Virus record (IMG/VR): IMGVR_UViG_3300032046_000001
Span: 168,551 to 232,550 of that record
Length of the DNA: 64,000 bases
Source of the DNA: a virus
Reading direction: 5' to 3' (one strand)
Below, one piece after another: positions 15,691 to 26,900 of the stretch (position 1 is the stretch's first letter; each line of letters begins with the position of its first letter). Both the position numbers and the translations under genes were made by a program. A model generated the notes under the pieces. It made no database searches, was not told the DNA's origin, and saw only the letters and a list, made by a program, of their open reading frames with translations.

Positions 15691-16167
15691 ATGTCAGTTG
15701 CAACTTTAATTAACGCTCTTTCAGTAGAATATACCGATCAATTTATGATTTGCGAATATGCTGCTGAAGAAATCGGAGCGGATTCTACAGGTTTAATAGA
15801 ATTAGTATTACCAGGAAAAGATTTAGATCAAAAAAGCTATCGACATATTCCAGATGTTACGACAACTGGAAAAAGTTATGCTATTGAATTTATCAACATG
15901 TCTATATCCTGTAATTCGAGAAATTTTGATGCACATGTATTTAATAGAAACGGTGCTAACTCTCTAAATACAATATACGAAGTTATTAATTATTTAAATC
16001 AAAACATGCTGATCCTTGATAAACAAAATGAACCTTTTGTTGTTAGAAATCGTGATACAACTTTAACCAATAAATTATATCTTTTTATAAATAATAATGA
16101 TTCTATTTCAACAGGAATAATCAGAGTTGAATTAGTCTACATACCAATTCAAAATAGAGAGTTTTAA
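15691..16167 (+). CDS. Probable structural protein
   Basis: 158 residues (MSVATLINALSVEYTDQFMI), beta-rich, higher G+C than the small leftward genes, as is common for highly expressed virion proteins. No family recognised. It stands first after a GGGAACAAAAT motif and is followed at 2 nt by the next gene. Confidence 0.55.
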   Translation: MSVATLINALSVEYTDQFMICEYAAEEIGADSTGLIELVLPGKDLDQKSYRHIPDVTTTGKSYAIEFINMSISCNSRNFDAHVFNRNGANSLNTIYEVINYLNQNMLILDKQNEPFVVRNRDTTLTNKLYLFINNNDSISTGIIRVELVYIPIQNREF

Positions 16168-16169
16168 TC

Positions 16170-16469
16170 ATGAATACAAAAGAAAAAATTATTAATCTTT
16201 TAGAATGTTATTATAAAGAAGATAAAAATTCAATTAAAACCGTTTCCGAAATAGGTGGTCTTGGTGCTGGCATTGGTGGAACCCCAGTTGTACAACAGAC
16301 TAAAATGCCAATGCCTGAACCTCAACTCAAAAAAACTCCAGGTCTTGAAAAAATTCTTGATTTGGTCCAAACCGAAGATTCAGAATTACCAGTTAAGACT
16401 CAAATGAAGAAATTAAAAAAAATAATAACGTCTGGTAAGAAAAAAATTAATAAAAAATCTCAATTTTAA
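16170..16469 (+). CDS. Hypothetical small basic protein
   Basis: 99 residues: a helical N-terminus, a Gly-rich hinge (IGGLGAGIGGTPVV), a Pro/Met segment (KMPMPEPQLKKTPG) and a Lys-rich tail. Probably flexible. It lies in the virion/lysis operon; function unknown. Confidence 0.5.
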   Translation: MNTKEKIINLLECYYKEDKNSIKTVSEIGGLGAGIGGTPVVQQTKMPMPEPQLKKTPGLEKILDLVQTEDSELPVKTQMKKLKKIITSGKKKINKKSQF

Positions 16470-16480
16470 TAAATATCGCA

Positions 16481-16723
16481 ATGAATATATATGATATAAA
16501 TAAAGAGACGATTAAATCAATTTCAAATAAAGAATTGATATCACTTCATTATCGTATTCATCAATTATACGGAAATTATAAAAGTAAAAAAAGTCCAAAA
16601 ATTAATGAATTGAAAAAAATTTTAAAAAATGCACATAAATTAATAATAAAAGAAATGGAGTATAGAAATTTACATCATAAATCAATAATTAAAAGTTATC
16701 TAAAAAAAATCAATGATGATTAA
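16481..16723 (+). CDS. Hypothetical small helical protein
   Basis: 80 residues, Lys/Asn/Ile-rich and helical throughout (SKKSPKINELKKILKNAHK). No motif recognised. Its end overlaps a possible upstream start of the next gene. Confidence 0.5.
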   Translation: MNIYDINKETIKSISNKELISLHYRIHQLYGNYKSKKSPKINELKKILKNAHKLIIKEMEYRNLHHKSIIKSYLKKINDD

Positions 16724-16745
16724 TCAAATTGAATGTGAGACAATT

Positions 16746-17048
16746 ATGTCTAATTTTTTTAAAAAAATACCAGCTCCTATAATAGTTTTAATAGTAACAT
16801 TAATTATTTCCTGGACAACATGGGTAACAGCTCAATCATATACATCACAACAAACAAAAATAACAGTAGAAAATCATATAGTAGAAGTACAAAAACAACA
16901 GAATTATATTGTTGATCAATTAGATAAAATTAAAAATCAAATGACTAAAGAAAATGAAAAATTATCGGATAAAATTAGTCAAAATAATAAAGAAATGTAC
17001 CAACTTTTATTAGACATTCAAAAACAAATGGGAGGTAAAAATGGCTAA
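16746..17048 (+). CDS. Single-pass membrane protein with coiled coil (lysis candidate)
   Basis: About 100 residues from ATG 16746 (an in-frame ATG at 16713 is possible). A single hydrophobic helix at about 8-28 (PIIVLIVTLIISWTTWVTA) is followed by a Gln/Lys/Asn-rich coiled coil. An N-in, C-out topology resembles inner-membrane spanins or small antiholin-like proteins. Proximity to the endolysin and the holin-like gene supports a lysis role, but no spanin partner with a lipobox was found. Confidence 0.5.
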   Translation: MSNFFKKIPAPIIVLIVTLIISWTTWVTAQSYTSQQTKITVENHIVEVQKQQNYIVDQLDKIKNQMTKENEKLSDKISQNNKEMYQLLLDIQKQMGGKNG

Positions 17049-17628
17049 GAAAAATGACGAAGTTGATTTACTTATAAACAAAAAGCCCAAAGTAGATGAC
17101 GAAAAAGAAACTGAAAATGAAGCTATGTACACAGCTCTTCCTGGACAGAGAAAACCAACACAGTTACCCAGACAAACTGCTAATGCTGCTTTAGCCTCCG
17201 CAAAGAGTCCAGCAGCTCAGAGATTGTATAGTCCACAACAAACCAAAATTCCTCTAAGAACTCCCACTAAATTAGCTACTGAAGATATTGAAGTTGAGGC
17301 ACAGAAAATAGTCGAGGCGTTTAAAGCTTTCTATGGCATTAATTATGATGTAGTTACTGAAGCTGATGAACCAAAAGTTAAGATTCCTGTTGAACCAGGA
17401 GGTATGGAGTTAAAAAAAGGACAAGATGTTGAAGATACCAGTGTAGAACATTTTAAGAAACTTATTCAAAAAGATGGTTGGGACACTGTATCAAAACGAA
17501 TCATCACTTTAAAAGTTTTCAATAAAAATAAAAATCCAAACTTAAGTTCTCGGATGGATTCATTGCAGGCAAAACTGGCAAAATGGGTTGAAGATAAAAG
17601 GAAAAGTGATCCTGGTTTTGGTAAATAA
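17041..17628 (+). CDS. Probable virion protein with disordered N-terminus
   Basis: 195 residues. The first 90 are low-complexity, Lys/Pro/Gln/Ala-rich (LPGQRKPTQLPRQTANAALA). The rest is helical (IVEAFKAFYGINYD and a C-terminal RMDSLQAKLAKWVEDKRK). No family recognised. It overlaps the previous gene by 8 nt. Confidence 0.5.
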   Translation: MAKKNDEVDLLINKKPKVDDEKETENEAMYTALPGQRKPTQLPRQTANAALASAKSPAAQRLYSPQQTKIPLRTPTKLATEDIEVEAQKIVEAFKAFYGINYDVVTEADEPKVKIPVEPGGMELKKGQDVEDTSVEHFKKLIQKDGWDTVSKRIITLKVFNKNKNPNLSSRMDSLQAKLAKWVEDKRKSDPGFGK

Positions 17629-17690
17629 TTTAACGTTGATATTTACGTCATTATATTAACTGATCCGAATTTTTATATGAGGAAAACAAT

Positions 17691-18239
17691 ATGGCTGATT
17701 TATGGAATAAAATTAAGAATGTAGTGGGAATATCTGCACCAGTATTAGGAAATGCGATTGTTCCAGGAATAGGTGGTGCGGCTGGATCTTTAATAGCAAA
17801 AGCATTGGGATGTGAACCAAAACCAGAAGCAATAGAGACAGCTATTTCAAAAGATCCTCAAGCAGCATTAAAATTAAAAGAACTTGAAACAAAGCATTCT
17901 GAATTTCTTATCAGTGCTGCACATGAGAATGATAAGATGTATTTGACCGATGTTCAAAGTGCCAGACAACGAGAGATTGAAGTTACCAGATCAACTGGCA
18001 AAATAAATTGGCCAATGTACCTGATTGCTCTTGTAATATTTTTGGGATTTTTTATAGTTTTAGGTTTGTTATTTAAAATTCCATTAATTATGGCAAATAA
18101 AGATATTATTGTATATACCGTTGGTGGATTACAAACAGCATTCATTACTGTAGTTGCTTACTTCTTTGGATCTTCTAAAGGTTCTTCAGAAAAAAATGAT
18201 ATTTTATCAAAAACCGCAACCAAAGGGGATACAAAATAA
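17691..18239 (+). CDS. Holin-like protein (3TM-holin type)
   Basis: 182 residues. An N-terminal Gly/Ala-rich helix (VPGIGGAAGSLIAKALG) is followed by a charged helix with VQSARQREIEVTRSTG, a motif I associate with the 3TM holin family. Then come two strong membrane helices at about 108-128 (MYLIALVIFLGFFIVLGLLF) and 143-162 (VGGLQTAFITVVAYFFG), and a Ser/Lys tail. It would permeabilise the inner membrane and free the M15 endolysin. The family match is from memory of the pattern. The next gene starts immediately after its stop. Confidence 0.65.
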   Translation: MADLWNKIKNVVGISAPVLGNAIVPGIGGAAGSLIAKALGCEPKPEAIETAISKDPQAALKLKELETKHSEFLISAAHENDKMYLTDVQSARQREIEVTRSTGKINWPMYLIALVIFLGFFIVLGLLFKIPLIMANKDIIVYTVGGLQTAFITVVAYFFGSSKGSSEKNDILSKTATKGDTK

Positions 18240-18914
18240 ATGGATGATACGCAAAAACAAAATTTTCAAATCGAGATATTTGAACAATACGGAGAACATT
18301 GTTTAAAAGACTGTCTTGGTTTAGTTGAAACTTCAGATCGAAAACCCAAGGGTTATGTAGAAATATATGAAATGACTCCTGAAGGTGAAAAGAAATTAGT
18401 TGGTAAATCTAATCTTGTACTTTATACAGGACGAGAATTTGTAGCACAATCTATTTTTGGTGTTGACAATCCCGCCGTAACATCATCATATAATGATCAT
18501 ATTTTTTGGTTTGGTGTTGGTGATGGTGGTGCTCCGATATTAGATCCATTGACACCAACTGCACCTACAAATACAGATACAGGTTTGGGAAATGATGTTG
18601 TAATAAGTTCTGATAGTACAAATGCTGATTATCGGATAACTCCAGTTGCTGGTTATTATAAGAAACCAATTTATTCAGTTGAATATCAACAAGATGTTTA
18701 TAATAACAATTCATATTTAATAGCAAAAGTTACTATGATATTAGATGCTGGTGATTCAGATGGTTATAATATAAGTGAAGCTGGATTATTTGCCTCACCT
18801 TCATCCGCAGGTGGATCTTCTGGACCGTTTACATGTTACGCTAGGGTAACTTTTCCATCTATTGTCAAAACTACAGCAAGAATTTTAACTATTATTTGGT
18901 ATGTATTTTGTTGA
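18240..18914 (+). CDS. Tail/virion structural protein
   Basis: 224 residues, beta-rich. TGREFVAQSIFG, FWFGVGDGGAP and the ending YNISEAGLF ... ARVTFPSIVKTTARIL-TIIWYVF form a pattern I know from tail-fibre-associated proteins of large myophages. A TGA stop at 18912-18914 ends the frame. The GIY-YIG homing endonuclease follows after 8 nt, typical of insertion beside a conserved structural gene. Precise role not determined. Confidence 0.6.
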   Translation: MDDTQKQNFQIEIFEQYGEHCLKDCLGLVETSDRKPKGYVEIYEMTPEGEKKLVGKSNLVLYTGREFVAQSIFGVDNPAVTSSYNDHIFWFGVGDGGAPILDPLTPTAPTNTDTGLGNDVVISSDSTNADYRITPVAGYYKKPIYSVEYQQDVYNNNSYLIAKVTMILDAGDSDGYNISEAGLFASPSSAGGSSGPFTCYARVTFPSIVKTTARILTIIWYVFC

Positions 18915-18922
18915 AAAAAATT

Positions 18923-19702
18923 ATGAATAGTTTTTATATCTATATTTATTTAGATCCAAGAAAATCTGGACAATATTGTTATGGTGATTTTTGTTTTTTA
19001 TTTGAACCAATCTATGTTGGAAAAGGAAAGAATGAAAGATGGAAAGATATATATCACAGAACAAAATATTTTAAAAATATACTAAATAAAATTAAAAATT
19101 CTGGGTTAGAACATATTGTTTTTAAATTATATGAAAATTTGAATGAAGGACAATCTTTTGAAAAAGAAATTGAATTAATAGAAGAAATTGGAAGAAAAAA
19201 TATAAAAACTGGATTTCTTGTTAATGAAACTATTGGTGGAGACGGATGTAGTGGATGTAAACGTAATAAAGAATCTATAAAACTAAGTTCTGAAAAACGA
19301 AGAAAAAATTTTCAAGAGATTAAAAATGAATTTGAAAATAGAGAATATATTTTATTAACAACAGAAATAGAATATAAAAACGCACACCAAAAATTGAAAT
19401 ATATTTGTTCAAAAGGACATAATGGTTCTATTAGATGGAATGATTTTCAACAAGGACAAGGTTGTTATATTTGTAAATATGAATCACATTCTAAAAATCA
19501 GAGAAAAAACTTTGATGAGATTAAAAAAGAATTTGAAAATAGAGGTTATAAATTATTAACGAAAGAAGAAGAATATAAAAATAATAAACAAAAATTAGAT
19601 TATATTTGTCCAAAAGGCCATAATGGTTTAATAGATTGGAGTCATTTTCATCGAGGACAAGGTTGTTCAAATAATATTTGTTTAATAAAAAATAAATTAT
19701 AA
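18923..19702 (+). CDS. GIY-YIG homing endonuclease with tandem zinc repeats
   Basis: About 259 residues from ATG 18923 ([16 protein letters not shown]). The GIY-YIG core is FYIYIY ... PIYVGKGKNERW (Tyr and Gly-Lys-Gly conserved). The C-terminal half holds two copies of a zinc-finger-like repeat, each of form EFENR-Y-LLT ... Y-C-KGH ... W-F-GQGC. No good ribosome site precedes the ATG, so translation may be coupled to the upstream gene. Free-standing mobile gene inserted between a structural gene and the tail sheath; same family start as those at 60491 and 63853. Confidence 0.88.
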   Translation: MNSFYIYIYLDPRKSGQYCYGDFCFLFEPIYVGKGKNERWKDIYHRTKYFKNILNKIKNSGLEHIVFKLYENLNEGQSFEKEIELIEEIGRKNIKTGFLVNETIGGDGCSGCKRNKESIKLSSEKRRKNFQEIKNEFENREYILLTTEIEYKNAHQKLKYICSKGHNGSIRWNDFQQGQGCYICKYESHSKNQRKNFDEIKKEFENRGYKLLTKEEEYKNNKQKLDYICPKGHNGLIDWSHFHRGQGCSNNICLIKNKL

Positions 19703-19808
19703 AATTATTTATATATAGAAATAAAATAAAGGATATATATTATTTTATATAATTTTTTGATTACTAGATGTAAATTTTAACCCTTTAAAAATTTAAAGGA
19801 ATATAAAT

Positions 19809-21767
19809 ATGTGTGCAGTTAATATTTCACCGGGCGTGTATACTAAAATTATTGACCTGAGTACTTACGTCCAAGCAGTCCCAGGTACTATTGGTTTTAT
19901 CTGTGCTCTGACCGAGAAAGGTAGAGACAATGAATTAATATTCGTTGGTTCTCGAAGTGAGTTAATTAGCGAATTTGGGGAACCCAACATTAATACTTAT
20001 GGTGTTTCTTATGGTCAAGGGCTTTACGAAGCTTATAATTATCTTGGTGAGTCTGGATCTCTTTATTTTATGAGATGCCTCCCAGATGATGCAGCTTACT
20101 CTAATTTAAGACTTGATGCCACATTAGCTTCCACTGACAGTAGTGCGAGTATTACTATTAGTTATGTTGATGATATTAATAACAATACAACTGATATTAC
20201 TACAGCACTAACAGCATCGGGTGACACAAAACGACTCTGTATATTCTATCCTATTGGTCGTGGACAGTACTATAACGGCCTTGGTATCAGAATTACAGAT
20301 CACTCTAATCCATTACTGTTCGGTGTATATGTTCTTGATATATATGAAAGACAAAGTGATGGAACTGATGTTATCATAGAATCTTTTGATATTTCATTTG
20401 ATCCTACAGCCAAAGACAATTCTGGTGCATCAATTTATATTGAAGATGTTTTAAAAACATATTCTTCAGTATTGAGGGCACAAGTTGGTTCTTCTGGTTA
20501 TGATCTGATTGCAAAAGTATATGATAAAAATATTGGTACTATTAGTGTTGAATTAACTTCTGGTTCAGCTTCATTAACCGATGATAAACAAGATTTTTCA
20601 GATTGGGAAAATGTGACTGAAACTGGGTGGTCAACTTATATTGTTATCGCTAAAGACGGTAAAGGTAAAACCATCTATGGTTGGGCTGGCGCAGCTACTG
20701 GATCTGATGATGATGAAATTAAAGTTTTTAATTACAGAAACATCGATTCTACAAATGTCACGGTTATACAAGCATGGTCTGGTGATACAGATACATTCGA
20801 TGTTGATTCTGAAATTACTTATATTATTAAGAAATCAAATACATCAGTTTCAACAGCTTTCTTGTCATCTACACCGAAACCTTTGAAAAAGGGGTCAGAT
20901 GGTGCTATACTTGATGGTACTGGAGATATTGTTACCGCTGAGGCAACTGAAGTTTTGGCTAATGGTTATGCTGGTACAATATACCCTGATATTTTAGATA
21001 CTGATAATATTTATTTTACACTTATATTTGATGCTGGTTATCCAACCGATGTCAAAGCACAAATTGTAACTTTAGCTCAAACTCGTGCTGACTGTATTGC
21101 TATCTGTGATAATGGTGATAATTCATCTTATACTACTTCAATATACGCCAGACAAAATAGTCATAAATACAATACTTATCTTGCTGCTTTGTATGAAGAA
21201 TATAACAAGGTATATGATATATTCACTGGAAAAGATGTTTGGTTTTCACCAATATTTCATATGTCATATTTACTTCCTCGAAATGATGCAGTGTCAGAAC
21301 TTTGGTATGCTGCTGCTGGTTTCAACAGAGCTTCTATTAGTACAATTAAAGAACTGAGATTCAATCCTAGATTGGGTCAACGTGATCAAATGTATCTTAA
21401 TCAGATTAATCCTATTGTTAAATTTACAGCAGGTTATGTTGTTTGGGGTCAGTTGACTACACAATCCAAAGCTTCAGCTTTACAAGATTTGAATATTGCC
21501 AGATTGGTTCTTTATATTAAACGAGCATTGGAGCAATATTGTAGAAACTTTCTATTCGAGCAAAATGACCAAGTTACTTGGGGTCAAGTAAGTAATGATG
21601 TAACTTCTTTTCTTGAGTCAGTAAAAAAGAAACGTGGTCTTTATAGTTATACGGTAGATGTTGGGGCAAGTGATTATGAAAAGAAGACTAAAACATTTCA
21701 TTGTAACGTCACTCTTGAACCAGTTAGAACTGTAGAGAAAGTCGAACTTAATTTTTATATAAAATAA
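19809..21767 (+). CDS. Tail sheath protein
   Basis: 652 residues, the size of T4 gp18. The N-terminus ISPGVYTKIIDLSTYVQAVP and the C-terminal half (QSKASALQDLNIARLVLYIK, then an FEQND helix and a final beta segment VEKVELNFYIK) match contractile tail sheaths. It polymerises around the tail tube and contracts on infection. The second sheath gene at 23949 is clearly paralogous at both ends. A strong terminator follows at 21788. Codon use is less A+T-skewed than in the flanking endonucleases, as expected for an abundant virion protein. Confidence 0.92.
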   Translation: MCAVNISPGVYTKIIDLSTYVQAVPGTIGFICALTEKGRDNELIFVGSRSELISEFGEPNINTYGVSYGQGLYEAYNYLGESGSLYFMRCLPDDAAYSNLRLDATLASTDSSASITISYVDDINNNTTDITTALTASGDTKRLCIFYPIGRGQYYNGLGIRITDHSNPLLFGVYVLDIYERQSDGTDVIIESFDISFDPTAKDNSGASIYIEDVLKTYSSVLRAQVGSSGYDLIAKVYDKNIGTISVELTSGSASLTDDKQDFSDWENVTETGWSTYIVIAKDGKGKTIYGWAGAATGSDDDEIKVFNYRNIDSTNVTVIQAWSGDTDTFDVDSEITYIIKKSNTSVSTAFLSSTPKPLKKGSDGAILDGTGDIVTAEATEVLANGYAGTIYPDILDTDNIYFTLIFDAGYPTDVKAQIVTLAQTRADCIAICDNGDNSSYTTSIYARQNSHKYNTYLAALYEEYNKVYDIFTGKDVWFSPIFHMSYLLPRNDAVSELWYAAAGFNRASISTIKELRFNPRLGQRDQMYLNQINPIVKFTAGYVVWGQLTTQSKASALQDLNIARLVLYIKRALEQYCRNFLFEQNDQVTWGQVSNDVTSFLESVKKKRGLYSYTVDVGASDYEKKTKTFHCNVTLEPVRTVEKVELNFYIK

Positions 21768-21787
21768 ATTTATATTCTTCTTAACAA

Positions 21788-21822
21788 ATAGGAAGTAGAG
21801 ATAGAAATATCCTACTTCCTAT
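21788..21822 (+). terminator. Hairpin terminator after tail sheath
   Basis: ATAGGAAGTAG (21788-21798) pairs with CTACTTCCTAT (21812-21822), 11 bp, followed by ATTTTTTAAAATTTT. Located 20 nt after the sheath stop. Confidence 0.85.
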
Positions 21823-21849
21823 ATTTTTTAAAATTTTAAGGAGAATATA

Positions 21850-23880
21850 ATGTATAAATGTGAAATTTGTGGAAGAGAATTTAAAAATATATCGGCATTG
21901 GTTTCTCATATATCAAATCCAAATAAAAGTTGTAAAATATCAATAAAAGAATACTATGATAAATATTTAAGAAAGGAAAATGAAGGATATTGTAAAATTT
22001 GTGGAAAAGAAACTGGTTTTCATAGTATCGTTAAAGGATATAAATATAATATATGTGGAGAATGTAAAAATATTAATCCAGAATATATAAAAAAACAAGT
22101 AAATTCTAGATATAAAACAATTAAAAAATTCAAATCAACTAAATTAGAAAAAAATTATCACAACTTTAATATTCAATGTAAAATATGTCATAAAAAATTT
22201 AAAAATTATAGTGGATTATCAAAACATATATACCAAATTCATAAAATTTCTATAGAAGATTATTATTTAAAATATATAAATTCAAATAAAAATATTTGTA
22301 CTGTTTGTGATAAAGAAACCAATTTCGATTGTTTAGAAAGAGGATATTATAAATTTCATAGAAATTGTTCCTCTAAAGATTTAGTAATAAGAAAAAAAAT
22401 AAATAAAAGTTTTAAAGAAAGTTTCAAAAATATTAATCAAGAAAAAAGAATTGAAAAATACAAAGAAACTAGAAATAAAAATAATGAAATTAAAATATTA
22501 AGAAAAAAATTAATTTTTATTTTAAAAATATTATCTATTAATAAAAGTAATAAAAAACAATGTCAAATTTGTGGTGAAATATTCAATACATACAATGGTA
22601 TAATTTCACATATACGTAAACATAAAATTGATTTAAAAAAATATTATGATAAATTTTTTAAATTAGAAAATGAAGGAGTATGTTCAGTATCTGATTTAAA
22701 AACTAATTTTTCAAGTTTAGAAAACGGATATTGTCAATATTGTAAAAATTATCAACAAAAAGATCTGAAATTAATAAATAATAATAAAATTTTACAATCT
22801 GGTAGACTAAGAGAAAAAATATTAAAATACCAAAATAATTTTAATATTGAATTTATAAATATAGATAAAATACATAAAAATAATGATATGACAAATATTA
22901 AATGTTTGGATTGTGGTCATATATATCAAAATAGATGGTATAATGTAATATTGGGATATGGTAAATGTCCAATATGTCATCCAAGAAATCAAAAAATTTC
23001 ATCATATGAAATAGAAATATATAATTTTATAAGAGAAATAGATAAAGATATAAAAATTTTAACTAGTTATTTTGGATTGATTAAAAATAAAAATAATAAA
23101 AGTTTAGAACTTGATATTTATATTCCAGAAAAAAATATAGCGATTGAATTTGATGGTCTATATTGGCATTCCGAAGAACAGGGAAAAGATAAAAATTATC
23201 ATCTATTAAAAACAGACGAATGTAATAAAAAAGGAATAAGATTAATTCATATATTTGAGGATGAATGGGTTTTGAAACGTAATATATGTGAAAATAAATT
23301 AAAACAAATATTAAATTTTAATAAAAATATTAATCGAATTCATGCTCGTAAATGTGAAATAAAAGAAATTGATTCAAAATTAAAAAATGAATTTCTTAAT
23401 AAATATCACTTACAAGGTTCAGATTCATCTAATATAAAATTAGGTGCTTTTTATAATAATGAATTAATATCAGTTATGACTTTTTCACATGGAAATATTT
23501 CAAAAGGTTCTAAAAATATTGAAGGAGTGTATGAATTAAATCGTTTTTGTTCTAATTATAATTATCATATTCCAGGTATAGCAAGTAAATTATTATCATA
23601 TTTTAAGAAGAATTATGAGTGGAAAGAACTTTATTCTTATGCTGATAAACGATGGAGTTTAGGAAATTTGTACTATAAACTTGGTTTTGAACTTGTTAGT
23701 GAATCATTACCAGAATATTGGTATGTAAGTAATAATGGAATAAAAAGAATTCATAGATTCAATCTTCGTAAACGTCCAAATGAACCTAAAGATATTACAG
23801 AAGCAGTATTACGTTCTAAAGAAGGTTATCATAGAATATATGATTGTGGACATTTAAAATTTAAGATGATTAAAACATAG
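21850..23880 (+). CDS. Vsr-like (EDxHD-type) homing endonuclease with zinc fingers
   Basis: 676 residues. Three C2H2-like fingers (starting C-EICGREFKN-L-H, CKICHKKFKN, CQICGEIFNT) with interleaved C-x2-C units (CKICGKETGF, CTVCDKETNF) occupy about 1-310. A CLDCGHIYQNRW / CPICHPRN ribbon leads into the catalytic part at about 385-480: SYEIEIYNFI ... ELDIYIPEKNIAIEFDGLYW-H, the very-short-patch-repair fold of I-Bth0305I-type homing nucleases. A C-terminal domain (LGAFYNNELISVMTF) follows. It sits precisely between the two sheath paralogues, where duplicated sequence would help it home. Confidence 0.85.
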   Translation: MYKCEICGREFKNISALVSHISNPNKSCKISIKEYYDKYLRKENEGYCKICGKETGFHSIVKGYKYNICGECKNINPEYIKKQVNSRYKTIKKFKSTKLEKNYHNFNIQCKICHKKFKNYSGLSKHIYQIHKISIEDYYLKYINSNKNICTVCDKETNFDCLERGYYKFHRNCSSKDLVIRKKINKSFKESFKNINQEKRIEKYKETRNKNNEIKILRKKLIFILKILSINKSNKKQCQICGEIFNTYNGIISHIRKHKIDLKKYYDKFFKLENEGVCSVSDLKTNFSSLENGYCQYCKNYQQKDLKLINNNKILQSGRLREKILKYQNNFNIEFINIDKIHKNNDMTNIKCLDCGHIYQNRWYNVILGYGKCPICHPRNQKISSYEIEIYNFIREIDKDIKILTSYFGLIKNKNNKSLELDIYIPEKNIAIEFDGLYWHSEEQGKDKNYHLLKTDECNKKGIRLIHIFEDEWVLKRNICENKLKQILNFNKNINRIHARKCEIKEIDSKLKNEFLNKYHLQGSDSSNIKLGAFYNNELISVMTFSHGNISKGSKNIEGVYELNRFCSNYNYHIPGIASKLLSYFKKNYEWKELYSYADKRWSLGNLYYKLGFELVSESLPEYWYVSNNGIKRIHRFNLRKRPNEPKDITEAVLRSKEGYHRIYDCGHLKFKMIKT

Positions 23881-23948
23881 AAAAAATCAATAATTTTACA
23901 TAAAAATTTTAGATGCTGGATTAACAATTTAACTTAAAAGAGAATAAA

Positions 23949-26900
23949 ATGGCAAATATATCAGCGGGTGTATATACCAAAATTATTGATCTCTCCACTT
24001 TCGTACAAATAGTTCCGAGTACTATTGGTTTTATTTGTGCGTTGACTGAGAAAGGTGAGGACAATAAACTTAAATTTCTTGGTTCAAGAAGTGAACTGGT
24101 TGATGAATTTGGTTCACCAAATATTTCAACATATGGACAACAATATGGGCAAGGTCCGTATGTTGCTTACAATTATTTAGGCGAGTCTGGTTCTTTATAT
24201 TTTATGAGATGTCTTCCAGATGATGCTACATACTCCAATTTACGAATATATGCGAATTCTGATACAACTACCGCACTTTTTATTGATTATGTTCCAAGTT
24301 TGAATTCTACTGCTGATATAACAACCGCAATGCAAGTATTTGGAAATAATACACCACTTGTTATTTTTTATCCGATAGGTAGAGGTACTTATTATAATAA
24401 TATAGGAATTGAAATTACAGAAGATGAAACACATGCTGATGAGGGTGTTTATAATATAGACATATATGAAACTCAATCTGATGGATCATATACTTTAATT
24501 GAATCTTTTAAAATATCATTTGATAGTTCCGCAATTAGTACAAATCCAGGTGAATCAATTTATGTTGAACATGTTTTAGAAACATATTCTAAAGTTCTTA
24601 GAGCTAAAGTTGGTAAAGATGGTTTTGATTTAATCGATAAAATATATACAACAGAAGTTCATACAATAACTCCAACTGGACAAGATGTTACTGATGTAGA
24701 TGTTTCTTCATCTGGATCTACTAGTTATATAGATAGTACGAGCATAATAAATATAGACTCAACGGAAATAATAATTATTGATTCTACTACTGTTGAACAT
24801 GTTCAAGTATATGATGGTTCTTCGTGGGCAACTACACCATCTTTAAATCAAGCAAGAAGAGGTTTGGCTGGTTGTGGTAGTACCGTTGGTGCCTTAAGTG
24901 TGGGTGGTGGAACTACGGCTGTAGTGGCTACTACAGAGAAGTGGAATAGCCATACTTTTGCTGGATTGTGGTTTACAACTTCAGCTTTAAATACTGCGAG
25001 ATATTATTTAGCCGGATGTGGTACTGTAACTGCGAGTTTAAGTTTTGGTGGTGGAACTGTTGCCGTTGTAAATACAACTGAAAAATGGAATGGTTCTTCG
25101 TGGGCAACTACTGGTAGTTTAACTCAAACTAAAAGTAATGTGTCTGGATGTGGAACTACAACTGATGCGTTATGTATGGGTGGTGGAACTACGGCTGTAG
25201 TAAATACTACAGAGAAGTGGAACGGTTCTACTTGGGCAACCACAAATGCACTAAATGTGGCTAAATATCGTTTAGCATCATGCGGAACAACTTCTGATGC
25301 TCTTAGTTTTGGTGGAAATACTAATAGTGCTTCTGATTCGGCTAGTACAAGTATAACAGAAATATGGAATGGTTCAACTTGGTATACAGGATCTAATTTA
25401 AATCAAGCTAGATATTATTTAGCTGGATGTGGAACTACATCAGACGCCTTAGCTTTTGGTGGTTGTTCAACAGCATCGTCTGCGTATGTTAATACTACTG
25501 AAAAGTATAGTGGTGCTACACTTGGTTATATTTGGGCAAGTACTTCTAGTTTAAATATTGTAAAACATCTTGCTGCCGGTTCTGGTAATATGACAGATGC
25601 TCTATCTTTTGGTGGATATAGTGGTTCAACTACTAGTATAACTGAAAAATGGAATAATGTGGTGTGGAGCACTGTTAATAATTTAAATCAGGCAAGATTT
25701 TCTCTTTGTGGATGTGGAACTACAAGTGATTCGTTATCTTTTGGAGGAAGCACCACAAATGTAGTATTAAAAAATACAGAACGATGGAATGGATCATCGT
25801 GGTCAACTACAGCAAACATTAATACTGCACGTCATCTTGCTGCTGGTTGTGGAATAATTTCTTCTGCTCTCGTACTTGGTGGGAATACTAACGCTGCTGA
25901 TGGTTCAAGTCAAAATGCATTAACAGAAGTTTGGACTGGATATTCTTGGTATACTGCAACCAATTTAAATGAATCTAAATATTATATCGCTGCGTGTGGT
26001 ACAACTTCTGGTGCTTTATGTTTTGGTGGTTCAACAGCAGAAACAAGTGCGTATGTAAATACAACTGAAAAATGGTCAACATCAGTATTTGATTATATTT
26101 GGACTACAACATCTGTTTTAAATCAAGGTAGATATCAAACATCAGGTTGTGGTGATTCAAACAATGCATTGGTTTTTGGTGGATATACTGGTGCTGTCAT
26201 AAACACTACAGAAATATGGTCAGTATCTTCTTGGGCAACTACTACAAATATGACACTAGGAAGAAATCATTTATCTGGTTGTGGTAATACAACAGATGCA
26301 TTAAATTTTGGTGGTGTTAGTTCAACAACACGAGCAACAACTGAAATTTGGAATGGTTCTTCGTGGGCAACAACATCAAATTTAAATACTGCGAGATTTT
26401 CATTGACTGGATGTGGGGTTACATCAGGTGCATTAAGCATTGGTGGAGAAACAGGAACAGCACCAGTTAATAATGTTGAAATATGGAATGGTTCTTCATG
26501 GGTAACTACAACGGCAATAAGTGTTGCTAAATATGGATTGGCTGGATGTGGTACAACAACTGACGCTTTAAGTTTTTGCGGTTGGACAGCATCCGTAACA
26601 GTTGCAACAACAGAAATATGGAATGGTTCTTCGTGGGCAACTACTACTTCATCAACACAACAGAGATATTACTTAGCGGGTTGCGGAACCACTTTAGATG
26701 CTTTAAATTTTGGTGGTAGTACTAGTTTTAGTCAAAGACGAACAACAACTGAAAAATGGAACGGTTCATTATGGGCAACTGTAAATGGTTTAAATGTAGC
26801 TAAAGATTACTTGGCTGGATGTGGTGCTACTAATGCAGCATTAAGTTTTGGTGGTTCTTCTGGTTCATCACCATATGATATTACAGAAAAATATTTACAA

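Noticed and set aside
18240-23949. Group I introns or interrupted genes hosting the homing endonucleases
   Set aside because: Flanking virion genes are complete and no intron core or split exons are visible; the nucleases are free-standing.
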